A DNA stretch of 51,551 nucleotides from Clostridium sp. AM30-24. Its GTDB lineage: Bacteria; Bacillota; Clostridia; Lachnospirales; Lachnospiraceae. The stretch lies in contig NZ_QUJB01000019.1 in assembly GCF_003480435.1 (NCBI RefSeq), positions 338 to 51,888 on the forward strand, written 5' to 3'. Below, piece by piece: positions 33,107 through 42,311 of this stretch; position 1 is the stretch's first letter, and each line of letters opens with the position of its first letter. A program made the position numbers and the translations under genes. The notes beneath the pieces were generated by a model, which was given only the letters and a program-made list of their open reading frames with translations, had not been told where the DNA came from and ran no database searches.

Positions 33107-34459
33107 ATGGACACACTGATGCAGCTTGTAACAAAGGGAAATGACTTTCTGTGGAGCTTTCTCCTGCTCGTTCTCTTATGCGGAACCGGACTTTACTATA
33201 CGATCCGCCTGAGATTTATCCAGGTCAGAAAGTTCGGGGAGGGCGTCCGTCAGGTATTCGGGCATTTCAGCATGAACGGTGAAAAGCACGAAAAAGGCGA
33301 GATGACTCCGTTCCAGTCCATCGCGACAGCCATCGCGGCTCAGGTAGGTACAGGAAACCTTGCCGGAGCGGCGACAGCCCTCATCGGCGGAGGCCCGGGC
33401 GCGATCTTCTGGATGTGGATCAGTGCATTCCTCGGAATGGCGACGATCTACGGAGAGGCAGTTCTGGCACAGACATATAAGACAGAGGTAAACGGTGAGG
33501 TGACAGGAGGTCCTGTCTACTACATCAAGGCGGCGTTCAAGGGCACATTCGGAAAGGCGCTTTCCACTCTGTTTGCGGTATTTATTATTCTTGCTCTGGG
33601 CTTTATGGGAAATATGGTTCAGTCCAATTCCATCGGAGCAGCGTTTGTGGAAGCATTTCAGGTATTCCATGTGGAACTTTCACCGGTGATCGTCGGCATT
33701 GTTGTCGCAGTGATCGCAGCGGTGATCTTCCTTGGAGGAACAAAGAGTCTGGCAACGGTAGTTGAGAAGATCGTTCCGATCATGGCCGGTGTTTATATCG
33801 TCGGCAGCCTGATTCTGATCTGCATGAACATCACGGCTCTTCCGGCAGCGTTTCTTTCCATTATCGAGGGCGCGTTTGCGCCGGAAGCAGTTCTCGGTGC
33901 AGGTGCCGGAATCACGGTGCGTGAGGCGATCCGCTATGGTGTTGCCCGCGGCCTCTTCTCAAACGAGGCAGGTATGGGATCCACCCCGCATGCCCACGCG
34001 AGAGCGAAGGCGGAATCCCCACATCATCAGGGGCTCTGTGCAATGGTCAGCGTGTTCATCGACACATTTATCGTCCTGAACCTGACGGTATTCTCCGTCC
34101 TCACAACAGGCGTTATGAGCACAGGAAAGGATGGTACCGCGCTCACTCAGGCGGCATTCATGAAGGGCTTCGGCAGCGCGGGGATCATCTTCGTTGCAGT
34201 CTGCCTGTTCTTCTTCGCGTTCTCCACGATCTTAAGCTGGCATTTCTTCGGACTTGTGAACGTGAAGTATTTATTCGGCGAGAAGGCATCAAAGCTCTAT
34301 TCGCTGATCGTTGTTGTCTGCATCGTGATCGGTTCCTGCCTGAAGCTGGAGCTTGTATGGTCCTTAGCGGACTTCTTTAACGGGCTTATGGTCATTCCGA
34401 ATGTTCTGGCGCTTCTGGCGCTCAGCGGACTGGTAGCGGGAGCTTCGAAGGAAAGATAG
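33107..34459 (+). CDS. Alanine/glycine:sodium symporter (AGCS family)
   Basis: A 450-residue membrane protein with about ten hydrophobic segments. AGCS signatures are visible: TAIAAQVGTGNLAGAATAL (about residues 70-88), GGPGAIFWMW, and the second half NEAGMGSTPHAHA (about 290-302). It is predicted to move glycine and/or alanine with sodium. The glycine riboswitch directly upstream supports glycine as substrate. GAGGAGG lies 11 bases before the ATG. Confidence 0.94.
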   Translation: MDTLMQLVTKGNDFLWSFLLLVLLCGTGLYYTIRLRFIQVRKFGEGVRQVFGHFSMNGEKHEKGEMTPFQSIATAIAAQVGTGNLAGAATALIGGGPGAIFWMWISAFLGMATIYGEAVLAQTYKTEVNGEVTGGPVYYIKAAFKGTFGKALSTLFAVFIILALGFMGNMVQSNSIGAAFVEAFQVFHVELSPVIVGIVVAVIAAVIFLGGTKSLATVVEKIVPIMAGVYIVGSLILICMNITALPAAFLSIIEGAFAPEAVLGAGAGITVREAIRYGVARGLFSNEAGMGSTPHAHARAKAESPHHQGLCAMVSVFIDTFIVLNLTVFSVLTTGVMSTGKDGTALTQAAFMKGFGSAGIIFVAVCLFFFAFSTILSWHFFGLVNVKYLFGEKASKLYSLIVVVCIVIGSCLKLELVWSLADFFNGLMVIPNVLALLALSGLVAGASKER

Positions 34460-34507
34460 GATCCGGGCAGGTGTCCAGAGAATATCACATGTATAATAGG
34501 ATAGAAT

Positions 34508-34549
34508 GGCGGTAGAACATGTATTGTGGGCATGGACTGCCGCTTTTTA
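34508..34549 (+). terminator. Terminator after the symporter gene
   Basis: GCGGTAG pairs with CTGCCGC (one wobble), with an inner CATG/CATG pairing, followed by five T. Confidence 0.65.
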
Positions 34550-34659
34550 TGTGCACTCTTGCGAAGCAACAGGTTGCCGTAAGCGACCGCGCGAGGCGCG
34601 AGAATGTGCACTCGTGCGAAGATACCGTTTGCCGCAGGTGACCGCGCGAGATGCGAGAA
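34550..34659. repeat. Tandem 55-bp GC-rich repeat, two copies
   Basis: Units at 34550-34604 and 34605-34659 share TGTGCACTC, TGCGAAG, GACCGCGCGAG and GCGAGAA blocks, with about 80 percent identity by eye. They lie in the gene-free stretch before recA. No protein frame is credible. Confidence 0.75.
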
Positions 34660-34730
34660 CGTACCGGACACATCCGGTCTTACTGCCGTTGAGTTAAAAT
34701 TTGAGGGGTTGAATTTGTGGAGAATGCCGA

Positions 34731-34759
34731 TTGACACCATCAGGGAAATTCGATATAGT
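34731..34759 (+). promoter_or_regulatory. Promoter of unknown transcript upstream of recA
   Basis: TTGACA (34731-34736), an exact 17-bp spacer and TATAGT (34754-34759), about 540 bases before recA. The RNA it would start (34766 to about 35110) is rich in inverted repeats (GCAGCTGT/ACAGCTGC near 34877-34903; CCTGC/GCAGG near 34962-34983) but matches no RNA family I recognise. Confidence 0.55.
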
Positions 34760-35032
34760 ACGGATATCTGAAATCGTTCCGGGAAGTCTGTTCCGGACGG
34801 CAGATGGTTCATGATGCGTAAAAGCATCGTCCCGGCGGCGGATCGCTGCGGATCTCAGTGAGAATATAAGAAAAGGTGCAGCTGTGAAGGTGGTGTACAG
34901 CTGCAAAGAAGTTAAGGAAAAAAGTTGAGCAAAACAGTTAAACAAAACAGGCAGAACGATATCCTGCAGCAGAGGACAGCAGGAAAAATCCGGTATCAAA
35001 ATGCGGGAGATCTGCCGGAGAGGAGACGAAGT

Positions 35033-35074
35033 ATGGCGGTGAATAAAAAAGGCTGCGGGTTGCGCAAGGTGTGA
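35033..35074 (+). CDS. Possible 13-residue leader peptide
   Basis: ATG GCG GTG ... TGA encodes MAVNKKGCGLRKV. A GAGAGGAG site lies seven to nine bases upstream and the frame lies within the transcript expected from the promoter at 34731. It may be a small translated leader or chance. Confidence 0.25.
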   Translation: MAVNKKGCGLRKV

Positions 35075-35121
35075 ACAGTAACTGCGATTTGATCAAAAGC
35101 GGTCGGAATGATAAGAAACAG

Positions 35122-35173
35122 TTGACTTTTTACATGGATTATATTATGATTAACAGTACAGAACATTTGTTCG
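35122..35173 (+). promoter_or_regulatory. recA promoter with LexA (SOS) box
   Basis: TTGACT (35122-35127), a 17-bp spacer and TATGAT (35145-35150) are followed by AGAACATTTGTTCG at 35160-35173. This fits the Gram-positive LexA/DinR box CGAAC-N4-GTTCG with one mismatch. The box covers the expected start point, so LexA would block transcription until DNA damage. Confidence 0.85.
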
Positions 35174-35296
35174 CATATGGCGCTCTGCTTTCGTGGACGT
35201 GAAGTATGTGAAGAAATATGCGGATTGGAAAATCAGTGATTATTGGATATCCGGGGGCGCGGAAAAGACTGCGGGGCCGGATCTTGGAGGAAGAAT

Positions 35297-36370
35297 ATGA
35301 ATAAAGATGATAAATTAAAAGCCCTTGACGCGGCTCTCACACAGATCGAAAAAGCTTATGGAAAAGGTTCCGTTATGAAGCTCGGTGATTCCGGTGCGAA
35401 TATGAATATCGAGACGGTTCCGACGGGTTCTCTAAGCCTTGATATCGCCCTCGGACTCGGAGGCCTTCCGAAAGGACGTGTTGTTGAGATCTACGGACCG
35501 GAGTCCAGTGGTAAAACAACGGTCGCTCTCCATATGGTAGCGGAAGTCCAGAAGCGCGGCGGGATCGCCGGATTTATCGACGCTGAGCACGCTCTCGATC
35601 CGGTATACGCGAAGAATATCGGAGTTGATATCGATAATCTCTATATCTCCCAGCCGGATAACGGAGAGCAGGCCTTAGAGATCACAGAGACGATGGTGCG
35701 TTCCGGTGCTGTTGATATCGTGATCGTGGACTCTGTAGCGGCACTTGTTCCGAAGGCGGAGATCGACGGCGATATGGGTGACTCCCACGTCGGCTTACAG
35801 GCCCGCCTGATGTCCCAGGCTTTAAGAAAACTGACCGCCATCATCAGCAAGACAAACTGTATCGTGATCTTTATCAACCAGCTCCGCGAAAAAGTTGGTG
35901 TGATGTTCGGAAACCCGGAGACAACGACCGGCGGACGTGCGCTTAAGTTCTATTCTTCTGTCCGTCTTGACGTAAGAAGAACCGAGTCCTTAAAGCAGAG
36001 CGGTGAGGTGATCGGCAACCATGTACGTGTAAAAGTTGTAAAGAATAAGATCGCTCCGCCATTTAAAGAGGCTGAGTTTGATATTATGTTCGGAAAGGGA
36101 ATCTCCCGCGAGGGCGATGTTCTTGATCTGGCTGCAGATGCGAATATTGTTGAGAAGAGTGGATCCTGGTACGCTTATAAGGGAGCGAAGATCGGTCAGG
36201 GACGTGAGAATGCGAAGACGTATCTTGCGCAGAATCCGCTGATCTGCGAGGAGATCGAGAATCAGGTGAGAGAGCTTCACGGACTGGAAGCGCAGCATGT
36301 TGCCCCGGGTGAGGCGGCTGCGGCACCGGCGGTCGATGAGACTGCGGAAGCTGTGAAAGCTGACGAATAA
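35297..36370 (+). CDS. recA: Recombinase RecA
   Basis: A 357-residue DNA strand-exchange ATPase and LexA coprotease. It begins [20 protein letters not shown], has Walker [10 protein letters not shown], the DAEHALDP segment, the L1/L2 loops (including [20 protein letters not shown]) and an acidic Ala/Glu-rich C-terminal tail. The start at 35297 has GGAGG six bases upstream; the in-frame ATG at 35243 lacks support from conservation. A LexA box controls it and recX follows 18 bases later. Confidence 0.97.
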   Translation: MNKDDKLKALDAALTQIEKAYGKGSVMKLGDSGANMNIETVPTGSLSLDIALGLGGLPKGRVVEIYGPESSGKTTVALHMVAEVQKRGGIAGFIDAEHALDPVYAKNIGVDIDNLYISQPDNGEQALEITETMVRSGAVDIVIVDSVAALVPKAEIDGDMGDSHVGLQARLMSQALRKLTAIISKTNCIVIFINQLREKVGVMFGNPETTTGGRALKFYSSVRLDVRRTESLKQSGEVIGNHVRVKVVKNKIAPPFKEAEFDIMFGKGISREGDVLDLAADANIVEKSGSWYAYKGAKIGQGRENAKTYLAQNPLICEEIENQVRELHGLEAQHVAPGEAAAAPAVDETAEAVKADE

Positions 36371-36388
36371 AAAACAGGGAAAATATCG

Positions 36389-36901
36389 ATGAAAGAATGG
36401 CTGCAGGAAGAGCACCGGGAGAAGAAAATGTATGCCGGTGCGGATGGAGACGCGGTTCCGGAGGAGTTCCGGGAGGCGCGGAACAAAGGCCTCTATTATC
36501 TTCAGTTTTCCGGAAAAACAGAAAATGAAATGCGCAAGAAGCTGGCGGAACAGGGGTTTTCGCCAGCCTCTGTTGAAGATGCGGTCCTTTTTCTGAAACA
36601 TTACCGGTATCTGGATGATGAGGACTATGCGAGGCGGTATGTGGAGAAAAACGGCAACAAAAAGAGTATCCGCCAGATGAAATTTGACCTCCGCCAGAAA
36701 GGGATCGGCGACGATCTGGTGGAGATGGTGTTTGAGGATATGGAGGTAGATGAGCCGTCCCAGATCCTCGGGCTGCTGAGAAAGAAAAATTACGATCCGG
36801 AGGAGCCGGATCCTGCGAAACGCCAGAAGATCTATGCGTTTCTGGCGAGAAAAGGCTTTTCTTACGAGGCGATAAACAGCGCGATGAAACAGTGGGAGTA
36901 G
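36389..36901 (+). CDS. recX: RecA regulator RecX
   Basis: A 170-residue helical protein of the RecX family, which binds and limits RecA filaments. Three-helix repeat features are visible: ALNYLQFSGKTENEMRKKL-like start (here GLYYLQFSGKTENEMRKKLA), FLKHYRYLDDEDYARRYVE, and IRQMKFDLRQKGI. It starts 18 bases after recA and is probably co-transcribed under LexA control. Confidence 0.9.
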   Translation: MKEWLQEEHREKKMYAGADGDAVPEEFREARNKGLYYLQFSGKTENEMRKKLAEQGFSPASVEDAVLFLKHYRYLDDEDYARRYVEKNGNKKSIRQMKFDLRQKGIGDDLVEMVFEDMEVDEPSQILGLLRKKNYDPEEPDPAKRQKIYAFLARKGFSYEAINSAMKQWE

Positions 36902-36981
36902 GGCATTTTCCGACAGTAGAGGACCGACTGCAAAAGGCTTTGTAGAGATGAACAGAAGTAGCCGGAATGAGGGCATTATAC

Positions 36982-37010
36982 TTGACATAATGCATAAAAC
37001 AGTTTAAAAT
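36982..37010 (+). promoter_or_regulatory. Promoter of rny
   Basis: TTGACA (36982-36987), a 17-bp spacer and TAAAAT (37005-37010), about 50 bases before the gene. Confidence 0.75.
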
Positions 37011-37059
37011 TGTAGTGTTGTAATTAGTACAATGAAAACTAAATAAAGGAGGTGCTCCT

Positions 37060-38604
37060 GTGTCACCAATAATCAGCGTGTTGATCACAGCAATTATTGT
37101 GGCTCCTATTACCTGGATCGTGGCTGTCGCTTACCGCAAAAACAGTTATGAAAGCAAGATCGGAAGCGCAGAGGAAAAGTCCAGAGAAATAATAGATGAA
37201 GCATTGAAGGTCGCCGAGACGAAGAAGAAAGAAGCTCTCCTGGAAGCTAAGGAAGAGAATTTAAAAGCGAAAAATGAGCTTGAAAAGGAAACCAGAGAAC
37301 GGAGAGCCGAGATTCAGCGTTATGAGCGCCGCGTACTGAGCAAAGAGGAAAACCTTGACAAAAAGTCCGAGGCTATGGAGAAAAAAGAATCCAGCCTTGC
37401 TGCAAAAGAAGAAAACTTAAGAAAGCGTTCTTCTGAGGTCGAGGAATTATTTGCTAAAGAACAGGAAGAACTGGAAAAGATCTCCGGTCTTACCAGCGAA
37501 CAGGCGAAAGAATATCTTCTGAAATCTGTAGAGGAAGATGTCAAACACGACACCGCAAAGCTCATCAAGGAATTAGAAGCCAAAGCAAAAGAAGAAGCTG
37601 ACAAGAAGGCAAAGGAATACGTGGTTGCAGCGATCCAGAGATGTGCTGCTGACCATGTCGCAGAGACAACCGTTTCAGTTGTACAGCTCCCGAGTGATGA
37701 GATGAAGGGCCGTATCATTGGACGTGAGGGACGGAATATCCGTACTCTTGAGACAATGACTGGCGTCGAGCTCATTATCGACGATACACCGGAGGCTGTC
37801 GTTTTATCCGGTTTTGATCCGGTAAGACGTGAAGTTGCAAGAATTGCCCTTGAAAGACTGATCGTGGATGGACGTATCCATCCGGCGAGAATTGAAGAGA
37901 TGGTAGAGAAAGCGCAGAAGGAAGTTGAAAACATGATGCGCGAGGAAGGTGAAGCTGCGATCCTTGAGGTCGGTATTCACAATATCCATCCGGAGCTCGT
38001 CAAGCTCCTCGGCAAGATGAAATTCAGAACCAGCTATGGTCAGAATGCATTGAAACACTCCATCGAAGTCGCACAGTTATCCGGCTTACTGGCAGCGGAA
38101 ATTGGTGTTGACGTGAGAATGGCAAAGCGTGCCGGCTTATTACATGACATTGGAAAATCCGTTGACCATGAGATGGAAGGTTCCCATGTACAGCTTGGAT
38201 CGGAACTTTGTAAGAAATACAAAGAGTCCCCGATCGTTATCAATGCTGTGGAATCCCACCATGGCGATGTTGAGCCGACGAACCTTATTTCCTGCATCGT
38301 TCAGGCAGCAGATACGATTTCCGCTGCAAGACCGGGCGCAAGAAGAGAGACGTTGGAAACATACACGAACCGCTTAAAGCAGCTTGAGGATATCACAAAC
38401 TCCTTCAAGGGAGTTGACAAGTCCTTTGCGATTCAGGCGGGACGCGAGGTACGTATTATGGTAGTACCGGAGCAGATCAGCGATGACGATATGGTACTTC
38501 TCGCAAGAGATGTATCCAAGAAGATCGAGGAAAGCCTGGAATATCCGGGTCAGATCAAAGTCAACGTGATCCGCGAGTCCAGAGTTACCGATTACGCGAA
38601 GTAA
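37060..38604 (+). CDS. rny: Ribonuclease Y
   Basis: A 514-residue membrane-anchored endoribonuclease that initiates mRNA decay. Order: one N-terminal membrane helix (about 4-24), a long Glu/Lys coiled coil (about 30-190), a KH domain ([15 protein letters not shown]) and an HD domain with [12 protein letters not shown] start at 37060 is used, with AAAGGAGG nine bases upstream. The recA-recX-rny order is common in Clostridia. Confidence 0.96.
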   Translation: MSPIISVLITAIIVAPITWIVAVAYRKNSYESKIGSAEEKSREIIDEALKVAETKKKEALLEAKEENLKAKNELEKETRERRAEIQRYERRVLSKEENLDKKSEAMEKKESSLAAKEENLRKRSSEVEELFAKEQEELEKISGLTSEQAKEYLLKSVEEDVKHDTAKLIKELEAKAKEEADKKAKEYVVAAIQRCAADHVAETTVSVVQLPSDEMKGRIIGREGRNIRTLETMTGVELIIDDTPEAVVLSGFDPVRREVARIALERLIVDGRIHPARIEEMVEKAQKEVENMMREEGEAAILEVGIHNIHPELVKLLGKMKFRTSYGQNALKHSIEVAQLSGLLAAEIGVDVRMAKRAGLLHDIGKSVDHEMEGSHVQLGSELCKKYKESPIVINAVESHHGDVEPTNLISCIVQAADTISAARPGARRETLETYTNRLKQLEDITNSFKGVDKSFAIQAGREVRIMVVPEQISDDDMVLLARDVSKKIEESLEYPGQIKVNVIRESRVTDYAK

Positions 38605-38610
38605 ATTTAA

Positions 38611-38657
38611 AAGCCGTTGCTGTGCAGAGAGAATCTGTATAGCAGCGGTTTTTTTAT
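38611..38657 (+). terminator. Terminator of rny
   Basis: CCGTTGCTGTGCAG pairs with CTGTATAGCAGCGG (two wobbles) and is followed by seven T. Confidence 0.85.
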
Positions 38658-38843
38658 TACGCGAACAACGAGCCAAAGTCCGCGCTTGCGCGAGACCTTG
38701 ACGACTGTCGTGATAACAAGGGGAAACTCGCGAAGTGTGTTTTCACTTGTTAACAGGAAATCAGATCCCGTAGGAGGCAGAAAAATATCAGGGCCAAAAG
38801 CTTTTTGGCTCCAACATCATATAAAACAGGAGGTAATCATCAG

Positions 38844-39644
38844 ATGGCAAAAATCGGTTTTATAGGTATGGGAAATATGGGAACCGCTATTATGCGGGGG
38901 CTTTTAAAGACATATAAGCCGGAGGAGCTGCTTTTCACGAGTGCTCACGAGGCAAAAATGCAGAAAATTACAGAGGAGACAGGCGTTGCCCATGTCTCCA
39001 CAGTGACAGAGTGCGCGTCTCAGGTAAAATATCTGGTCCTCGCGGTAAAGCCGCAGGTGCTCCCGACGGTATTTAAGGAGTTAAACGGAAAGATCCGCGG
39101 TGATCAGGTTGTGATCTCCATCGCTGCGGGATATGCCATCGCGGATCTTCAGGAAGGTCTTGGTGACGGCGTAAGGATCGTCCGCTCGATGCCGAACACA
39201 CCGGCTATGGTGGGCGAGGGAATGTCCGGAGTCAGCTACGATGAAGCACTGTTTACCGATGAGGAGAAGGCTGTCATCGACGGCTTCTTTACTTCCTTCG
39301 GAAAGATGGAGAAGGTCGATGAGAAGCTGATGGACGTTGTGGGAAGCGCCAGCGGCTGCTCTCCGGCTTATGTATACATGTTTATCGAGGCTCTTGCTGA
39401 CGGCTGTGTAAAGAACGGACTTCCGCGTCAGGCTGCCTACAAGATGGTTTCTCAGGCGGTTCTCGGAAGCGCAAAGATGGTCCTCGAGACCGGAAAACAT
39501 CCGGGAGAATTAAAGGATATGGTATGCTCTCCGGGAGGAACCACCATCGAGGGACTTGCCGCACTTGAAGAAAGTGGATTCCGCGGAGCGATCATCAAGG
39601 CCTGCGACGCGAACTTTGAGAAGAATAAGAAATTAAAGGGCTGA
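38844..39644 (+). CDS. proC: Pyrroline-5-carboxylate reductase
   Basis: A 266-residue NAD(P)H-dependent enzyme for the last step of proline synthesis. The Rossmann loop is GFIGMGNMGTAIMRG at the N-terminus. The conserved VRSMPNTPAMVGEG and the C-terminal PGGTTIEGLAALEESGFRGA region are typical. The start at 38844 has AGGAGG ten bases upstream; the 38805 reading is less likely. A nudix gene follows 40 bases later. Confidence 0.94.
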   Translation: MAKIGFIGMGNMGTAIMRGLLKTYKPEELLFTSAHEAKMQKITEETGVAHVSTVTECASQVKYLVLAVKPQVLPTVFKELNGKIRGDQVVISIAAGYAIADLQEGLGDGVRIVRSMPNTPAMVGEGMSGVSYDEALFTDEEKAVIDGFFTSFGKMEKVDEKLMDVVGSASGCSPAYVYMFIEALADGCVKNGLPRQAAYKMVSQAVLGSAKMVLETGKHPGELKDMVCSPGGTTIEGLAALEESGFRGAIIKACDANFEKNKKLKG

Positions 39645-39684
39645 TATCGTTTTAGATGAAACAGGAAAGGAAACAACTATTATC

Positions 39685-40221
39685 ATGGAAAAGACAATTC
39701 GGATCAAGCGTGATCTTGCCTACACCGGAACGATCCTGAAGATCTACCGCGACACTGTTATCGCAAATGGAATCGAGGAAGTATACGATTATATTCACCA
39801 TGATGGTGCTGCAGCGGTCCTTCCGGTCACAAAGGATGGAAAAATCCTGATGGTGCGCCAGTACCGGAATGCTTTAGACCGGTTCACTCTTGAGATCCCG
39901 GCGGGAAAGCTTGACGCCCCGGATGAGCCGATGCTTGAGTGTGCAGCCCGGGAGCTTGAGGAGGAGACGGGATTCCGCAGTGAAAATCTGGAGTTCCTGA
40001 TGACCGTGAACACCACGGTGGCATTTTGTGATGAGAAGATCGGTGTCTATATCGCGAAGGACCTGATCCCCTCAAAGCAGCATCTTGATGCGGATGAGAG
40101 CGTCGATGTGGAAGAGTGGGAGGTAAAGGATCTTCTGGAGATGATCTACTCCGGTAAGATGACGGATGCGAAGACGATGGCAGCGATCCTCGCGTATGCC
40201 CAGAGAGAGGGAATCCGATAG
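39685..40221 (+). CDS. NUDIX hydrolase, ADP-ribose pyrophosphatase type
   Basis: A 178-residue enzyme likely to cleave ADP-ribose to AMP and ribose phosphate. The nudix box is seen as GKLDAPDEPM followed by REL EEETG (CAARELEEETGF), preceded by RQYRNALDRFTLEIPAG, typical of the NudF/ADPRase branch. Its place before a SpoIIM-like gene and xerD matches the nudF-spoIIM-ripX order of Bacillus. Confidence 0.88.
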   Translation: MEKTIRIKRDLAYTGTILKIYRDTVIANGIEEVYDYIHHDGAAAVLPVTKDGKILMVRQYRNALDRFTLEIPAGKLDAPDEPMLECAARELEEETGFRSENLEFLMTVNTTVAFCDEKIGVYIAKDLIPSKQHLDADESVDVEEWEVKDLLEMIYSGKMTDAKTMAAILAYAQREGIR

Positions 40222-40333
40222 AAATACAGACCTCATCAGGGATAGATATGCTTCGTCAGGAAAAGATCACGCAATCAGGAAGTAAAATGTGGATAAACCA
40301 TAGCCAGGACTGCATAGACTGAAGAAAAGGAAT

Positions 40334-40909
40334 ATGGACGGTATCGCTATGAACGGAATCCACAGACATCGGGGATTTTTGGACAGTCAGATGTTCTGGC
40401 TGTCCTTTTTTTTATTTTCAGGGGCCATGATCGGGACAGTTTTCTGCAACAGGATGAGCACGGAGATGAAAAGTATGCTTGAAAGCTGGTTTTCCGGGAT
40501 CCTCACCCCGGCGGAAATGATTTCGGCGGATCGGTACAGCCTGTTTGTGGGCGTGGTAAAAAAGCGGTATGTATGGATATTGCTGGGTATTCTGGTCTGT
40601 CAGACGCTTTTTTCGAGGATCCTGTTTTACGCGGGGGCAGTTTATCTTGCATTTACTTCCGCGGTCACCGTCTGCGCACTGACGATGCATGCGGGAGGTT
40701 ACGGGATCCTGCGCTTCTTCGGACTGATCTTTCCACAGGGGATCTTTTATGCTCTTGCGGGTTATCTGCTGTGGACCGTGGTTTCGGAACCTGTGGACGG
40801 GAAAGAAAAACTCCGTTCCTGGGCTATGATCATTTTTATGATGCTTGGAATCTTAACGGAGATATTCATTAATCCCCGGATTTCAGCCCTCGTATTTTGC
40901 TTTTTCTGA
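40334..40909 (+). CDS. SpoIIM-like membrane protein
   Basis: A 191-residue protein with about five hydrophobic segments (roughly 20-38, 78-96, 98-116, 125-150 and 165-185). The segment AGGYGILRFFGLIFPQGIFY resembles the stage II sporulation protein M family, part of the SpoIID-M-P machine for engulfment. Synteny (nudix upstream, xerD downstream) supports it. The ribosome site before ATG 40334 is weak (AAGGA); ATG at 40349 is an alternative. Confidence 0.65.
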   Translation: MDGIAMNGIHRHRGFLDSQMFWLSFFLFSGAMIGTVFCNRMSTEMKSMLESWFSGILTPAEMISADRYSLFVGVVKKRYVWILLGILVCQTLFSRILFYAGAVYLAFTSAVTVCALTMHAGGYGILRFFGLIFPQGIFYALAGYLLWTVVSEPVDGKEKLRSWAMIIFMMLGILTEIFINPRISALVFCFF

Positions 40910-41060
40910 TCGGATCATACAGGTGGAAAAGTGGTATTTTCTCGTAAAATTTTTTCGTACATATTGACAAGATATTGCCGTTGTGGATATACGCAGCTCC
41001 ATATTTAGCGATTGGTTATGGAAAACGGCCGGAAATGGGATCCAAGTGGGAAAAATATGT

Positions 41061-41089
41061 TTGATTTTGCCCTAAAATGGGACTATAAT
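41061..41089 (+). promoter_or_regulatory. Promoter of xerD with upstream TGGGA repeats
   Basis: TTGATT (41061-41066), a 17-bp spacer and TATAAT (41084-41089). Just upstream, ATGGGATCC and AGTGGGAAA lie ten bases apart, with ATGGGA again in the spacer. This resembles the TGGG repeats bound by MraZ. An alternative promoter TTGACA-N18-TATACG lies at 40964-40993. Confidence 0.55.
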
Positions 41090-41175
41090 GTAGAAAAATA
41101 CTGGTTTTCCCGGGGAAAAACAGTGGATCGTGAAGAATGTGGACAACTGTGTCTGGAAATGAACGGGGAAAAGAC

Positions 41176-42063
41176 ATGAGAGAGGAAATTCGGACCTTCA
41201 TAAGCTATATGGAGGAGGAAAAACACGCGTCAAAAAACACAACTCTTTCTTATCGGAGAGATCTGTTGAAGATGGCAGATTATCTGGAGAAAAACGGAAT
41301 CACGGACTGCGGGAAGGTGACAAAGACCGCTCTGAATTCCTATATCCTTTTTCTGGAAAAAGAAGGAAAGGCGGCGTCAACGATCTCAAGATTTCTGGCA
41401 TCTGCGAAATCCTTTTTCGGCTGGATGTTCAGGGAAGGAAAAATCCGGAGAGATCCTGCGGATTCGATCCATGCGCCGAAGATCGAAAAGAAAGTGCCTG
41501 TGATCCTGACAGTGGATGAGGTGACAAAGCTTTTGGAGCAGCCGTCCGGCGCGAATCCGAAGGAGATTCGTGACAAGGCGATGCTGGAGCTTCTTTACGC
41601 GACAGGGATCCGTGTGACGGAGCTTGTCGGTCTGAAACTCTCCGATGTGAATATGTCCATCGGTTTTATCACCTGCAGGGATGAACACAAGGAGCGGATG
41701 ATTCCCTTTGGCCATGCGGCCAGGGAGGCTCTCACAAAATATCTCGAGGCTGCGCGGGAGACGTTTTTAAAGGGAACACACTCGGAGCTTCTGTTTACAA
41801 ATTACAGCGGCAGGGAAATGAGCCGTCAGGGCTTTTGGAAGATCATCAAGTATTACGGGGACCGTGCAGGAATTGAGGAAGATATCACACCTCACACCCT
41901 GCGCCATTCCTTTGCGGCACATCTTTTGAGCAACGGTGCGGATATGCGTGCGGTCCAGACGATGATGGGCCACTCTGATCTTGCATCTACCCAGATGTAC
42001 ACGGCATACGCGATGGAAAACTCTGTCCGGGAGGCCTATCAGGGAGCTCATCCGAGAAAATAA
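41176..42063 (+). CDS. xerD: Tyrosine recombinase XerD
   Basis: A 295-residue recombinase that would resolve chromosome dimers at dif. It has an N-terminal SAM-like domain (about 1-90) and a catalytic domain with Arg in ATGIRVTELVGL, Lys in DEHKERMIPF, HTLRHSFAAHLL, GHSDLAST and the nucleophile Tyr in STQMYTAY. The length is exactly that of the family. The start at 41176 gives the usual N-terminus (MREEIRTFISYMEEE). A chromosomal place next to SpoIIM/nudix genes favours XerD over a mobile-element integrase. Confidence 0.9.
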   Translation: MREEIRTFISYMEEEKHASKNTTLSYRRDLLKMADYLEKNGITDCGKVTKTALNSYILFLEKEGKAASTISRFLASAKSFFGWMFREGKIRRDPADSIHAPKIEKKVPVILTVDEVTKLLEQPSGANPKEIRDKAMLELLYATGIRVTELVGLKLSDVNMSIGFITCRDEHKERMIPFGHAAREALTKYLEAARETFLKGTHSELLFTNYSGREMSRQGFWKIIKYYGDRAGIEEDITPHTLRHSFAAHLLSNGADMRAVQTMMGHSDLASTQMYTAYAMENSVREAYQGAHPRK

Positions 42064-42087
42064 TAAAAGAGAGATCGATCCGGCTGA

Positions 42088-42226
42088 CGTTCAGAGCTGC
42101 CTTTTTCCGAGTATCTGCCGAAATTTAAACAGGTGATCCCAAACGATTACCGGAAGATGATGAACCTGATCGTCCACATGAAAGAAAAGGGACTCAGCAG
42201 CGAACAGGCCCAGATGATTTTTCGAT
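42088..42226 (+). pseudogene. gltB: Remnant of glutamate synthase large subunit 3' end
   Basis: In one frame the sequence reads SEYLPKFKQVIPNDYRKMM and then an IVHMKEKGLSSEQAQMIF stretch, typical of the C-terminus of GltB. No upstream part exists: the xerD stop is about 25 bases away. The downstream residues are scrambled. It is a small relic left after deletion. Confidence 0.7.
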
Positions 42227-42311
42227 GTTTCGCGTGTTCAAGGGCACGGAACGCCGGAAAACACTGGTCCGGGAATGATCATCAGGAGATTGGAAATCAG
42301 GAAAAAAAGAT

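Noticed and set aside
36084..37088. Long minus-strand frames (about 330 codons) opposite recA-recX
   Set aside because: They lie antisense to well-conserved genes, lack ribosome sites and have biased Ser/Pro/Arg composition; shadows of the real genes.
38656..38800. GC-rich repeat-like stretch between rny and proC as a copy of the 55-bp repeat
   Set aside because: Only short words such as CGCGAGA are shared with 34550-34659; no alignable unit.
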